A DNA stretch of 36,607 bases from Anaerolineae bacterium (GTDB taxonomy: Bacteria; Chloroflexota; Anaerolineae; Promineifilales; Promineifilaceae), in assembly GCA_023384415.1 (NCBI GenBank), contig JAHDWJ010000041.1, positions 1 to 36,607 of the forward strand, in the 5' to 3' direction. Positions 18,081-25,601 of this stretch are shown one piece after another. The position numbers and the translations under genes are program-made. Within the stretch, counting starts at the first letter, position 1, and every line of letters begins with the position of its first letter. The notes under the pieces were generated by a model. The model was not told the DNA's origin, made no database searches, and worked only from the letters and a program-made list of their open reading frames with translations.

Positions 18081-18992
18081 ATGAATCAAACAATTATGGT
18101 TTCCCTTGTTGGTGAACAGCCGATTCCCAATCTACTGCCGGTCAAGCATTACCAGCCACATTGGGTGTTGTTGGTCTATAGCAACTTCACCCAAAGGGCA
18201 GCCAAACGCTTTGCACGCCTTATAAAAAATGAAACAGAGGTATCGGAATTAGAAGTTGACGCTTATGATATTGTTACTGTTCAAGAAAAAATTGCGGGCA
18301 AATTGTGTGAGCGGGTGGTGGACACGGATAAAGTGATATTCAACATTACCGGTGGGACAAAACCTATGAGTCTGGCTGCATTTTTGGTGGCTACACGTGA
18401 GCAAGCTAATGTCTGCTACCTGCAAACCGAAGGGAAAAAATCCCGCTTGTTTTCTTACAAAACCAGCCCAAGCGGACCAGTTTTTGAACAAAACATTGTG
18501 CTTACCGGGCTGATCACTATAAGTGATTATCTCAATGCTTATTTGGATTCCTACAACCAAACCGGATTTGCTAAAGTTGACCCTGGAAGATCATTTGAGG
18601 AAGCTATTTACAAGGTATTAGAACCATCAGTAGATGAGATTCTAAAAGGAACTTCGTTATTGAATGCGTTAGAGGTTGATTTTGTGGTACGTTGCGAAAA
18701 CCAGGTAGGCATTATTGAGGCCAAAACGGGTAAAAAGGCTCTGACAAAAGAAGGAATTGACCAGTTAAATACTGCTGGTGGTAGAGATTATCTTGGCACT
18801 TACACACAAAAGTTTTTTGTCATAGATCGAGAATGGACAGAACGCTCTAATCTTCGTGAACTGGCTCAAGCACGTGGCATTCACCTTATCGAAATGCCCA
18901 GCTATGGCTCAAGCAATAAAATCTCTGAAAAAGATGCCGCCCAGCTTCGACAAGTTGTTACTAAAGCACTAGGCAAAGAGGTCACCCCATGA
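18081..18992 (+). CDS. Card1/Can2-like CARF nuclease
   Basis: Card1/Can2 enzymes bind cyclic tetra-adenylate through a CARF domain and activate a PD-(D/E)XK nuclease that nicks DNA and degrades RNA. The start MNQTIMVSLVGEQP follows a GGAG site and fits the family N-terminus; an upstream ATG at 18036 adds 15 unrelated residues. In the 303-residue product, FNITGGTKPMSLAAFL (about 86-101) is the CARF ligand-pocket signature of the DUF1887 group. The nuclease core is NALEVDFVV...VGIIEAKTGKK, giving Asp then E-X-K at about 211-229, with a following Gln in IDQLNTAGG. All catalytic residues are present. The gene follows the cmr operon and overlaps the next small gene by 4 bp, so all three probably share a transcript. 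Confidence 0.88.
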   Translation: MNQTIMVSLVGEQPIPNLLPVKHYQPHWVLLVYSNFTQRAAKRFARLIKNETEVSELEVDAYDIVTVQEKIAGKLCERVVDTDKVIFNITGGTKPMSLAAFLVATREQANVCYLQTEGKKSRLFSYKTSPSGPVFEQNIVLTGLITISDYLNAYLDSYNQTGFAKVDPGRSFEEAIYKVLEPSVDEILKGTSLLNALEVDFVVRCENQVGIIEAKTGKKALTKEGIDQLNTAGGRDYLGTYTQKFFVIDREWTERSNLRELAQARGIHLIEMPSYGSSNKISEKDAAQLRQVVTKALGKEVTP

Positions 18993-19381
18993 TCCTACTC
19001 AACTTTGCCCACCCTCTCAACCCTGACCAACTGGCCCAGGTGGAAGCGCTGACCGGCCAGGCGATTAGCCGGACGATTGAAATTGCCAGCCAGGTGCAGG
19101 CCCAGGAACCGCTGCGGCCGCAAATCACCAAATTGGTAGACGCGGCCATGCTCACCCCGGCCCAATGGCAAAATGAAACCCTGCTCATCAACCCCCCCTC
19201 CCTCAACTTTAGTGCCGTGCTGCTCATTGCTGAATGTCACGGCCGCATGGGGTATTTCCCCGCCTGCATCCGCCTGCGCGCCGTGCCGGAGAGCCTGCCC
19301 CCCCGTTTTGAAGTGGCCGAAATCCTCAATTTGCAGGCTGCCCGTGAGTCAGCACGGCAGACCAGGGAAAGAAAAAGTTAA
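18989..19381 (+). CDS. csx15: Csx15-like small CRISPR accessory protein
   Basis: This 130-residue protein begins MILLNFAHPLNPDQLAQVEA, which I recognise as the N-terminus of Csx15, a small type III accessory family. As far as I recall it is linked to handling of cyclic tetra-adenylate (candidate ring nuclease or sponge). The beta-alpha start and the later SAVLLIAECHGRMGYFPACI strand-turn fit a compact Rossmann-like fold. Its ATG overlaps the Card1 stop by 4 bp, so the two are translationally coupled. It would be well placed to limit Card1 activation. cst1 begins 9 bp after its stop, linking the type III accessory genes to the type I-B operon. The family name is moderately certain; the biochemical role is inference. 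Confidence 0.65.
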   Translation: MILLNFAHPLNPDQLAQVEALTGQAISRTIEIASQVQAQEPLRPQITKLVDAAMLTPAQWQNETLLINPPSLNFSAVLLIAECHGRMGYFPACIRLRAVPESLPPRFEVAEILNLQAARESARQTRERKS

Positions 19382-19390
19382 GGAGCAACC

Positions 19391-20872
19391 ATGCTGGCTT
19401 ACACAGGACATCCTCTTTTTGATGTTGGGTTAGCAACCATCATTGCTTTTGCCGATAAAGACAGGCCGGAAGAATTGACCCTGGCTGATTTAGAAGCCAT
19501 TGCCAATTTTATGGCCGTAAATTACGTCAAAAACCCGCTCAAAAGCTTTTTGACCGTGGCCTTTCCTAACTCTGGCTTCACCCAACCTGCTTATGACAAA
19601 ACCCCCGAAAATCGGGAAATCTATGGCCAAAGGGTACTGCGCTCTTTTCACCCTGATGCACCCGTATCAGAAGAAAAAGATGTCTTCCTGGGTATTCCGG
19701 CCACAGCCATACCGTTTGATGTCAAAGGGGAGCTGTCCCCAGGCCGCGTCTTTCGCCAGCACATTCCTTTGCAGACGGGTGAGGGAGTCATTAACTTCCA
19801 CCCATATGGGGACGCAGGATTAGCCGTCTCTGGATTGAGCTTGTTGGCGATTCAAGCCTACCCTTTAGGAAGTGCCAAATGTGCTGGCCGTACCCTTTCC
19901 GTCCATTCTGATAACCCCGAGATCGTCCGTTTTTTTGCGGCCCAATTTCTACAACAAAACATGACGGCTATTCAACTGGCACAGCAGGCGGGCAGCAGCA
20001 AAATGCCAGAACCTCACTTAAAGTTTCGCACCCTGCTCATTGAAACATTGTTACAAGCTGAACAACAGCAGATCAAAAGCCGCCAACGGGCCGAGCCTTT
20101 TTCTATTACCGCTTATCATTTGACCAACAGCGGCCAGGGCGCAGATTTGGATATTTACCACTTACCGGCCCACTTTATCAGCTATTTACAGCTTATGCTC
20201 AGTGCTGATTACCGCTCTGCCTGGGAGCAGCTTGTCCGCTCGGCCTGGGTATTGCCCAAACTCAAACGGGGTGAAACATCCCCCCCCACTGAGTTTCAAC
20301 CAGATAAGAACTATCTGTATGAAGATTTTATGCACCTGGCTGAAAATGTTTATCAACGAGCAGCTCGTTTTATTCGTACCTATTTTTTACGCCATGTGCG
20401 CCGCTATGCCCAAAGCGATGGCACTGATCCCCGGCAGCAATATGCCACCCATCAAGACCTGCATTTGATTTCCTGGAAATTAATCGAACCGTTCTTAAGG
20501 AGGATTCTTCACATGGATCATGAACGTATCACTCACATTCGTGCTTTAGGAGACGCCCTGGCCGAATACGTTAAAAACGAGAATGATAGACGCTTTTTCC
20601 GCAATTTCTTCCAGATCAATCGTTACGGTTTTTTACGCAACGAGTTGATCAAGGTCAATACAGCTCATGTCAGACGAGGCAACGCCCCATTTTTGACACT
20701 AGATAGTTATCTTGGTGTTTTTGAGGATGGCGAGAATATCGCCAATATTAATTGGGGATTGGCCCGTGATCTGGTTTTTATTCGTATGGTGGAGCAGCTT
20801 TATGCCAATGGCTGGCTCAAAGCCAATCAAGATGCTGTACCAGAAGAACGAGATGAACCTGCTGAATCGTAA
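19391..20872 (+). CDS. cst1: Type I-B large subunit Cas8 (Cst1)
   Basis: Cst1 is the Cas8-type large subunit of the Tneap variety of type I-B Cascade and recognises the PAM. The 493-residue protein opens with YTGHPLFDVGLATIIAFADK, diagnostic of the family, and has the NFHPYGDAGLAVSGLSLLAI segment near residues 136-155. An AAGGAG site precedes the ATG. The last 119 codons contain a strong internal ribosome site and ATG and probably also encode Cas11 separately. It starts the run cst1-cas7-cas5-cas3 and sits only 9 bp after the Csx15-like gene. Confidence 0.93.
   Translation: MLAYTGHPLFDVGLATIIAFADKDRPEELTLADLEAIANFMAVNYVKNPLKSFLTVAFPNSGFTQPAYDKTPENREIYGQRVLRSFHPDAPVSEEKDVFLGIPATAIPFDVKGELSPGRVFRQHIPLQTGEGVINFHPYGDAGLAVSGLSLLAIQAYPLGSAKCAGRTLSVHSDNPEIVRFFAAQFLQQNMTAIQLAQQAGSSKMPEPHLKFRTLLIETLLQAEQQQIKSRQRAEPFSITAYHLTNSGQGADLDIYHLPAHFISYLQLMLSADYRSAWEQLVRSAWVLPKLKRGETSPPTEFQPDKNYLYEDFMHLAENVYQRAARFIRTYFLRHVRRYAQSDGTDPRQQYATHQDLHLISWKLIEPFLRRILHMDHERITHIRALGDALAEYVKNENDRRFFRNFFQINRYGFLRNELIKVNTAHVRRGNAPFLTLDSYLGVFEDGENIANINWGLARDLVFIRMVEQLYANGWLKANQDAVPEERDEPAES
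20496..20503 (+). promoter_or_regulatory. Internal Shine-Dalgarno inside cst1
   Basis: TAAGGAGG is a full match to the 16S anti-SD core, placed 9 nt before an in-frame ATG (20513). Such a perfect site inside a coding region, with correct spacing and frame, is unlikely to be chance. It decides the start of the small subunit. Confidence 0.85.
20513..20872 (+). CDS. cas11: Cas11 small subunit translated from inside cst1
   Basis: An in-frame ATG at cst1 codon 375 would give a 119-residue protein (MDHERITHIRALGDALAEY...). Its size and helical character match Cas11, the small subunit of type I Cascade. Independent translation of Cas11 from within cas8-type genes is established for type I-B, I-C and I-D systems. 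Here the support is the TAAGGAGG site, the spacing, and the absence of any separate small-subunit gene in the type I-B block. Cmr5 supplies the equivalent role only for the Cmr complex. Confidence 0.82.
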   Translation: MDHERITHIRALGDALAEYVKNENDRRFFRNFFQINRYGFLRNELIKVNTAHVRRGNAPFLTLDSYLGVFEDGENIANINWGLARDLVFIRMVEQLYANGWLKANQDAVPEERDEPAES

Positions 20873-20906
20873 AGCAGTAATGGCTCTTTGAGGGTGATGG
20901 GTGAAA

Positions 20907-20941
20907 CGTGATGTGTGGCCAAAGAAACCTGACACATCACG
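20907..20941 (+). repeat. Intergenic hairpin between cst1 and cas7
   Basis: CGTGATGTGT (20907-20916) and ACACATCACG (20932-20941) form a perfect 10-bp stem with a 15-nt loop. GAA and TTC just outside extend it after one mismatch. There is no T-run, so it is not a classic terminator. It may act as an mRNA processing or stability element separating low cas8 from high cas7 output, or be a dispersed intergenic repeat. Confidence 0.7.
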
Positions 20942-21013
20942 CTTCCCATTTCATGTCGGATCCCACAAAATCCCAAAGTTACGCACTAATTAACAAAGAT
21001 AAGGAGAAAGATC

Positions 21014-22072
21014 ATGGCATTTATAACTGGTTTGCTTTTAATTGACGCGCCGGCTTCGGCTTTAAACAATTTAGGCAGCATCCCTGGGGCACGGACAGAT
21101 AATACGGTTGGGATTAAGTATATCAGCACCAAAGAGGGGGCTTTTCCTTATGTGTCAGCGCAGGCGTTTCGTTATTGGCTGCGGGCTACGCTGGAAGAAG
21201 AGCCCGAATGGCTATCTGCCCCTATTTACCGGGAAGAAAAAGTGGCTTATACCGATGCCAACCCAATCAAATATTGGGATGATGATCTCTTTGGCTATAT
21301 GCGGGCACCATCCAAAAAAAGCTCGGCCGCACAAAAGCGGGAAGAAGATAGTTCCCGTGAGGGGGAAACACCCACAACTGATACGGTGACACGAGTATCT
21401 CCTTTTCGGGTAAGTACATTGGTTTCTATAGCTCCGGTAGACATTACTTCTGATTTTGGTGTTATGTCGCGCCATGAGGGGGATCCTGTCCCGCATGAGC
21501 ACCAGTTTTATCGGGCCACCTTAAAGGGATTGTTCTCATTAGATTTGCATAGTTCAGGTACGTTTAGTTACCAACAAAAAACGGGGTACCGGAATTTAGA
21601 TGAAACCCGACAGGGGATGGCGAAAGAAGCAGGCCTGAGCCATGATCAGGATGGCAAATTTTATCGGCTGCCTTATGCAGAACGGCTTAAGCGAATCAAC
21701 GCCCTTGTTGAAGGGTTGGCTCGTTTGGAAGGGGGGGCCAAGCAGACGATTCATTATACGGACGTGGCTCCGCCACTTGTGATTTTGGCTGTAACTAAAG
21801 GGGGCAACCATCTTTTTGGTCATGTGGTAGGGGCCAATCATCGGCGGCTGCCGGTGATTAAAACAGAGGCGATGGCAGAAGCGATGACGGTTTTTGCCGA
21901 TCAGCTCCTGTCTGATGTCTATGTGGGCTGGACACAAGGGTATCTGGATGAAGAACGAGCCAAATTTGAAGCCTGGGCGAAAGATAAACCTGACATTCGG
22001 ATCAGTCACCCCCGGTTGGCTTTCCAGGGTGTCAAAGAGGCATTGAATAATCACCCAACCTGGCTGGATTAA
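21014..22072 (+). CDS. cas7: Type I-B backbone protein Cas7 (Cst2/DevR)
   Basis: Cas7 polymerises along the crRNA to form the Cascade backbone. The 352-residue protein has the Cst2/DevR-type N-terminus (MAFITGLLLIDAPASALNN) and the segment FPYVSAQAFRYWLRATLEEE near residues 44-63, matching the RNA-binding region of that family. An AAGGAG site lies 7 nt before the ATG. The middle (about 100-120, KKSSAAQKREEDSSREGE) is charged and probably disordered. It lies between two intergenic hairpins, which could raise or stabilise its mRNA relative to cas8 and cas5. Confidence 0.93.
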   Translation: MAFITGLLLIDAPASALNNLGSIPGARTDNTVGIKYISTKEGAFPYVSAQAFRYWLRATLEEEPEWLSAPIYREEKVAYTDANPIKYWDDDLFGYMRAPSKKSSAAQKREEDSSREGETPTTDTVTRVSPFRVSTLVSIAPVDITSDFGVMSRHEGDPVPHEHQFYRATLKGLFSLDLHSSGTFSYQQKTGYRNLDETRQGMAKEAGLSHDQDGKFYRLPYAERLKRINALVEGLARLEGGAKQTIHYTDVAPPLVILAVTKGGNHLFGHVVGANHRRLPVIKTEAMAEAMTVFADQLLSDVYVGWTQGYLDEERAKFEAWAKDKPDIRISHPRLAFQGVKEALNNHPTWLD

Positions 22073-22079
22073 TAAGCAC

Positions 22080-22106
22080 ATCCCGGAGAGGTTGAATCTC
22101 CGGGAT
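22080..22106 (+). repeat. Intergenic hairpin between cas7 and cas5
   Basis: ATCCCGGAGA and TCTCCGGGAT form a perfect 10-bp stem with a 7-nt loop, 5 bp after the cas7 stop region and 22 bp before the cas5 start. There is no following T-run. A partial terminator or 3' stabiliser for cas7 mRNA is plausible. Confidence 0.75.
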
Positions 22107-22128
22107 ACAATGTAATCTGGGGGATATT

Positions 22129-22884
22129 ATGCAAGTGCTGAAAATTGTTGCGGAAGGATTGACCACTTCCTTTCGTTACCCACACTTTATTCAACAGGTG
22201 CAGCCTTCTTTTTCCATGCCCCCACCGGCAACGATTTATGGACATATTGCCAGTGCGTTGGGGGAATGGTTTGATCCGCAAGGGGTGCAGTTTGCTTATC
22301 ATTTCACCTATGCGGCTAAAACGCGGGATATTGAGCATACGATTATTCTGTCATCATCTTCTGGCAAGTTAAAGGGCAGCGGTGAGGCGAAGGTTTTAGA
22401 AGGGAATGTCAACCCGTTTAAGCGGGAAATTTTCTTTTTTCCCCGGCTGACCCTATACCTGAATCGTATAGAGTGGGAAGCTGCTTTTCGTAATCCTCGT
22501 TACGCTGTGGTGTTAGGGCGTTCTCAAGATTTGTTTGCGTATCGTCATATTGAGGTAACAACTCTGGTCCAGGCTGATAAAGCGTATTTTGAGCATACCC
22601 TTTTACCTTATCAAACGAACCGCTATACCAATCGGGGTGTTGCTGTGACAATGCCCCGTTATCTTGACAATCAACAAAAACGGTTTCCTTCGTTCAGCCG
22701 CTATTTTATTGTTCAAGAGCGCATTCACAGTGATAGCCGAGATGATTTTTTATGGATTGGTGAAAAGCGGTCAGAGCGGTTCTGGATTGATCCCAGTTCT
22801 CCCGAAGTAAAGGGCGCGCAAATGGGGTTAGCTTTTTTGAGTTTTGTGGGAGCCGAGAATGAGGCCTTTAGCCTGGCCGGATGA
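22129..22884 (+). CDS. cas5: Type I-B Cas5
   Basis: Cas5 holds the 5' handle of crRNA in Cascade. The 251-residue protein has the expected N-terminal pattern: LKIVAEGLTTSFRYPHF, then FSMPPPATIYGHIASALGEW, the strand and loop that define Cas5. A GGGGG site precedes the ATG. Its end overlaps the cas3 coding region by 26 bp. Length and position fit the Cas5t group paired with Cst1/Cst2. Confidence 0.92.
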   Translation: MQVLKIVAEGLTTSFRYPHFIQQVQPSFSMPPPATIYGHIASALGEWFDPQGVQFAYHFTYAAKTRDIEHTIILSSSSGKLKGSGEAKVLEGNVNPFKREIFFFPRLTLYLNRIEWEAAFRNPRYAVVLGRSQDLFAYRHIEVTTLVQADKAYFEHTLLPYQTNRYTNRGVAVTMPRYLDNQQKRFPSFSRYFIVQERIHSDSRDDFLWIGEKRSERFWIDPSSPEVKGAQMGLAFLSFVGAENEAFSLAG

Positions 22885-25288
22885 ATGGGAAACGGTTTTG
22901 CTGGCTAAGAGCGCGGCTAAAGGCGCAGGGGGCCAACCGGAAAGCCTGGTGCAGCATACCTGGCTGGTTTTGTTACGGCTGGCGGAATTGATCCGTTTGC
23001 GGCCGCGGCTTCCCCACCAGCTCCAGCAGCCTCGTCTGTGGCATTGCCTGTACTGGGCCACCTTCTTACATGATTTTGGTAAAGTAATGCCCGGTTTTCA
23101 GGGAGTGTTACGTGGTGACAGGCAGCTTAAAGAGCAATGGGCCAAAAATCGGCACGAACTTTTTTCTTTAGCTTTTTTGGACTGGATTAACGACGGATTT
23201 AATGAACAAGAACGGCTTTGGGTGGCTGCTGGGATTGTAGCGCATCATCGGGACCGGGCCGAAATAATCCAACTTTACCCGACATTGGGTTTTGGCGATG
23301 AGCGAGAGGATCCGCTTTACGCCCATCTCGAATTGTTGTCCCAAGCGCATGTGTCAGGGTTATATCGCTGGTTGGTAGATTGTGGGTGGGCCTGGGCACA
23401 GACGCTCAGGTTAGATGAGTTGGGGGTAGAAAATGTAGCGTTCGCGGCCGCGCCCATGTTCCCCTTTGCTCCTTATGCCGTTAAAACCATTCGGTACTGG
23501 CTTAATGCCTATGATACATTGGTAGACAGGTTGCAGCGGCCCCGTTTTGCCGGATGGACCATACCTTTGTTAACCTTGCGTGGTCTGATTATCAATGCTG
23601 ACCACAGCGCATCGGCCCATGCCCCTTCATTTCCTACTATTACCTTTTCAGCCCAGGATGTGTTGGAAAGCCAGCAAATTGATCAGGCTAAATTGTTTGA
23701 TCATCAACGTCAGGCCAGTGAAAAAGAAGGCTCTGCTCTGATGATTGCCCCAACTGGAAGCGGTAAAACCGAAGCCGCTTTACTCTGGGCCGCCCGGCAG
23801 ATTTCCGGTGAACATGCCTCACCCCGATTGTTTTACACGCTGCCTTATCAAGCCAGTATGAACGCCATGAACCGCCGCCTCAAAGAAACATTTGATCGGC
23901 ACGGTATACCCCATACAGACGATAACCAGCCATTAAGTTATGTTGGGCTACAACATGGACGCAGCTTACTGGCTCTGCATCAATATTTGATGGAGCAGGA
24001 GTATGACACCGGAGAAGCCACCCGTCATGCCCGCGCTATTCGTGATCTCAACAAATTGAACTTTCCCCCGGTGCGTGTTTTTAGCCCATATCAAATGTTA
24101 AAAGGGATGTACCGTTTGAAAGGGTATGAGACACAGTTAGCTGATTATCATAATGCCCTTTTTGTTTTTGATGAAATTCACGCTTATGAAGTCAAGCGGT
24201 TGGCTCTGATTCTACAGAGCATGGCCTATTTGCGGCGTCATTACCAGGCCCGTTTCTTTATCATGTCAGCCACTTTCCCCACCTTGATAAAAGGGTGGCT
24301 GAAAGAGGCGTTGGCTTTAGGGGAAGATGCGGAAATTAAGGCGGCCGCATCTCTTTTTGAAACATTCCAACGTCACCGTCTGAAACTAATTTCTGGTGAT
24401 TTGTTACATCATTTGGAGCAAATTGCCTTTAGCCCGGAACAATCTATCCTGGTCGTTTGTAACACAGTAGGACGTGCCCAAGAGGTTTTCCAATGGTTAA
24501 ATGCTAATACGACTGGTAAACAGATTGAGCTTTTGCATGGCAACTTCAATTTACGCCATCGTCTGGCAAAAGAAAAACTGGTACAGGAGTTTACCGGTTC
24601 CAAAAGCGAATATCGCCAACCAATCATTTTAGTTGCTACTCAGGTTGTGGAAGTGAGCCTCGACATTGATCTGGCAACGATTTACACAGACCCGGCTCCT
24701 TTGGAAGCCTTGGTACAGCGATTTGGCCGTGTCAACCGGGGACGTAAAATGAAAAATCTAGCCCCCGTTCATATATTTACTGAACCTGATGATGGGCAAG
24801 GTATTTATGATCCTCGTTTGATTAGCCGAACGCTTGAGGTTTTACAACAAGCCGATGGTCAGCCGATTGTGGAGAGTAAGATTGGGGAGTGGCTGGATGA
24901 AATTTATGCTGGTGAGATTGCGACTGAGTGGCAAAAATGTTTTAGCGATACAGCCCATGAATTTGAGCAAGCAATCATCAACAGTTTGCGCCCGTTCCAG
25001 TCAGACCGTGCCCTGGTTGAGCTATTCTACCAGGCGTTTGATGGGGTAGATGTCTTGCCAGAAGATTTACTTTCTGAATATGACAGCCTGATTCAAGAAC
25101 ACAATTATATAGAGGCACGTCAACTTATGATCTCCATAACGCACAAACGATTGTACAGCCTCAAAAGTAAACGATTAGCCTGGAAAGAGGGCGATAAATG
25201 GATTGTAGCCTTACCCTATGATGACAAAGTTGGGCTGCACCGTGTTATGCCAGAACCAGCCACCACCTGGCAAGACGATTCAATATGA
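22859..25288 (+). CDS. cas3: Type I helicase-nuclease Cas3 (HD + SF2)
   Basis: Cas3 is recruited by Cascade to unwind and degrade target DNA. I start at ATG 22859 (MRPLAWPDEW), 6 nt after GGGAG; an upstream TTG at 22844 would add five residues. The N-terminal HD nuclease shows H33, H71-D72 (FLHDFGK), H99 and H129-H130. The SF2 helicase follows, with Walker A in IAPTGSGKTEAALLW (about 299-313), the DEIH box in VFDEIHAYE, motif III SATFP, and motif VI QRFGRVNRGR. All catalytic motifs are intact in this 809-residue protein. Its stop lies exactly at the edge of the decayed toxin-antitoxin remnant. Confidence 0.97.
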   Translation: MRPLAWPDEWETVLLAKSAAKGAGGQPESLVQHTWLVLLRLAELIRLRPRLPHQLQQPRLWHCLYWATFLHDFGKVMPGFQGVLRGDRQLKEQWAKNRHELFSLAFLDWINDGFNEQERLWVAAGIVAHHRDRAEIIQLYPTLGFGDEREDPLYAHLELLSQAHVSGLYRWLVDCGWAWAQTLRLDELGVENVAFAAAPMFPFAPYAVKTIRYWLNAYDTLVDRLQRPRFAGWTIPLLTLRGLIINADHSASAHAPSFPTITFSAQDVLESQQIDQAKLFDHQRQASEKEGSALMIAPTGSGKTEAALLWAARQISGEHASPRLFYTLPYQASMNAMNRRLKETFDRHGIPHTDDNQPLSYVGLQHGRSLLALHQYLMEQEYDTGEATRHARAIRDLNKLNFPPVRVFSPYQMLKGMYRLKGYETQLADYHNALFVFDEIHAYEVKRLALILQSMAYLRRHYQARFFIMSATFPTLIKGWLKEALALGEDAEIKAAASLFETFQRHRLKLISGDLLHHLEQIAFSPEQSILVVCNTVGRAQEVFQWLNANTTGKQIELLHGNFNLRHRLAKEKLVQEFTGSKSEYRQPIILVATQVVEVSLDIDLATIYTDPAPLEALVQRFGRVNRGRKMKNLAPVHIFTEPDDGQGIYDPRLISRTLEVLQQADGQPIVESKIGEWLDEIYAGEIATEWQKCFSDTAHEFEQAIINSLRPFQSDRALVELFYQAFDGVDVLPEDLLSEYDSLIQEHNYIEARQLMISITHKRLYSLKSKRLAWKEGDKWIVALPYDDKVGLHRVMPEPATTWQDDSI

Positions 25289-25473
25289 AACTGAATATTT
25301 GCTTGAATAGTTTCACCCAATCGAATTGCGGCCGCGCTGCCCAGTCGGCTTTTTACCAGCGTCATCGTCTCGGCAAAAATGTACTCCGGGACAAAATAAG
25401 CCGCTTCTTTGTTAGCCTGGACAACTTGTTTGGCCGCCTGATGATATTTGTCTTTGCTGTCCAACAAGGCCAA
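25289..25473 (-). pseudogene. VapC-type PIN toxin fragment
   Basis: On the minus strand, residues ALLDSKDKYHQAAKQVV then YFVPEYIFAETMTLVKSRLG match the N-terminal half of a VapC PIN ribonuclease. This includes the conserved Glu in FAETMTLV. The fragment is cut at both ends. The first dozen residues with the leading catalytic Asp are missing, and after QANIQF the frame runs straight into the antisense of the cas3 end. About half the domain is absent, so it cannot be active. It is a deletion scar. Confidence 0.72.
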
Positions 25474-25475
25474 AT

Positions 25476-25535
25476 TAGAGGAGTTAAGGGTCGTAACACC
25501 CCATTTTCATATACAGCCGTGATTGTTTCGCTCAT
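25476..25535 (-). pseudogene. Antitoxin (DUF104/AF2212-like) N-terminal fragment
   Basis: From ATG 25535 the minus strand encodes MSETITAVYENGVLRPLTPL, the typical first 20 residues of AF2212/DUF104-family antitoxins, with GGAGA just upstream. The frame then leaves the family pattern and enters the VapC fragment in the wrong frame. An internal deletion has therefore fused antitoxin start to toxin middle. The natural partner of such an antitoxin is a PIN toxin, which is what follows. Confidence 0.7.
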
Positions 25536-25601
25536 ATTCTGTCTCCGTATCTACCATTCACGAAATCATCTTGCAAACGAAACAGAGGTACGTCAAGTAA
25601 A

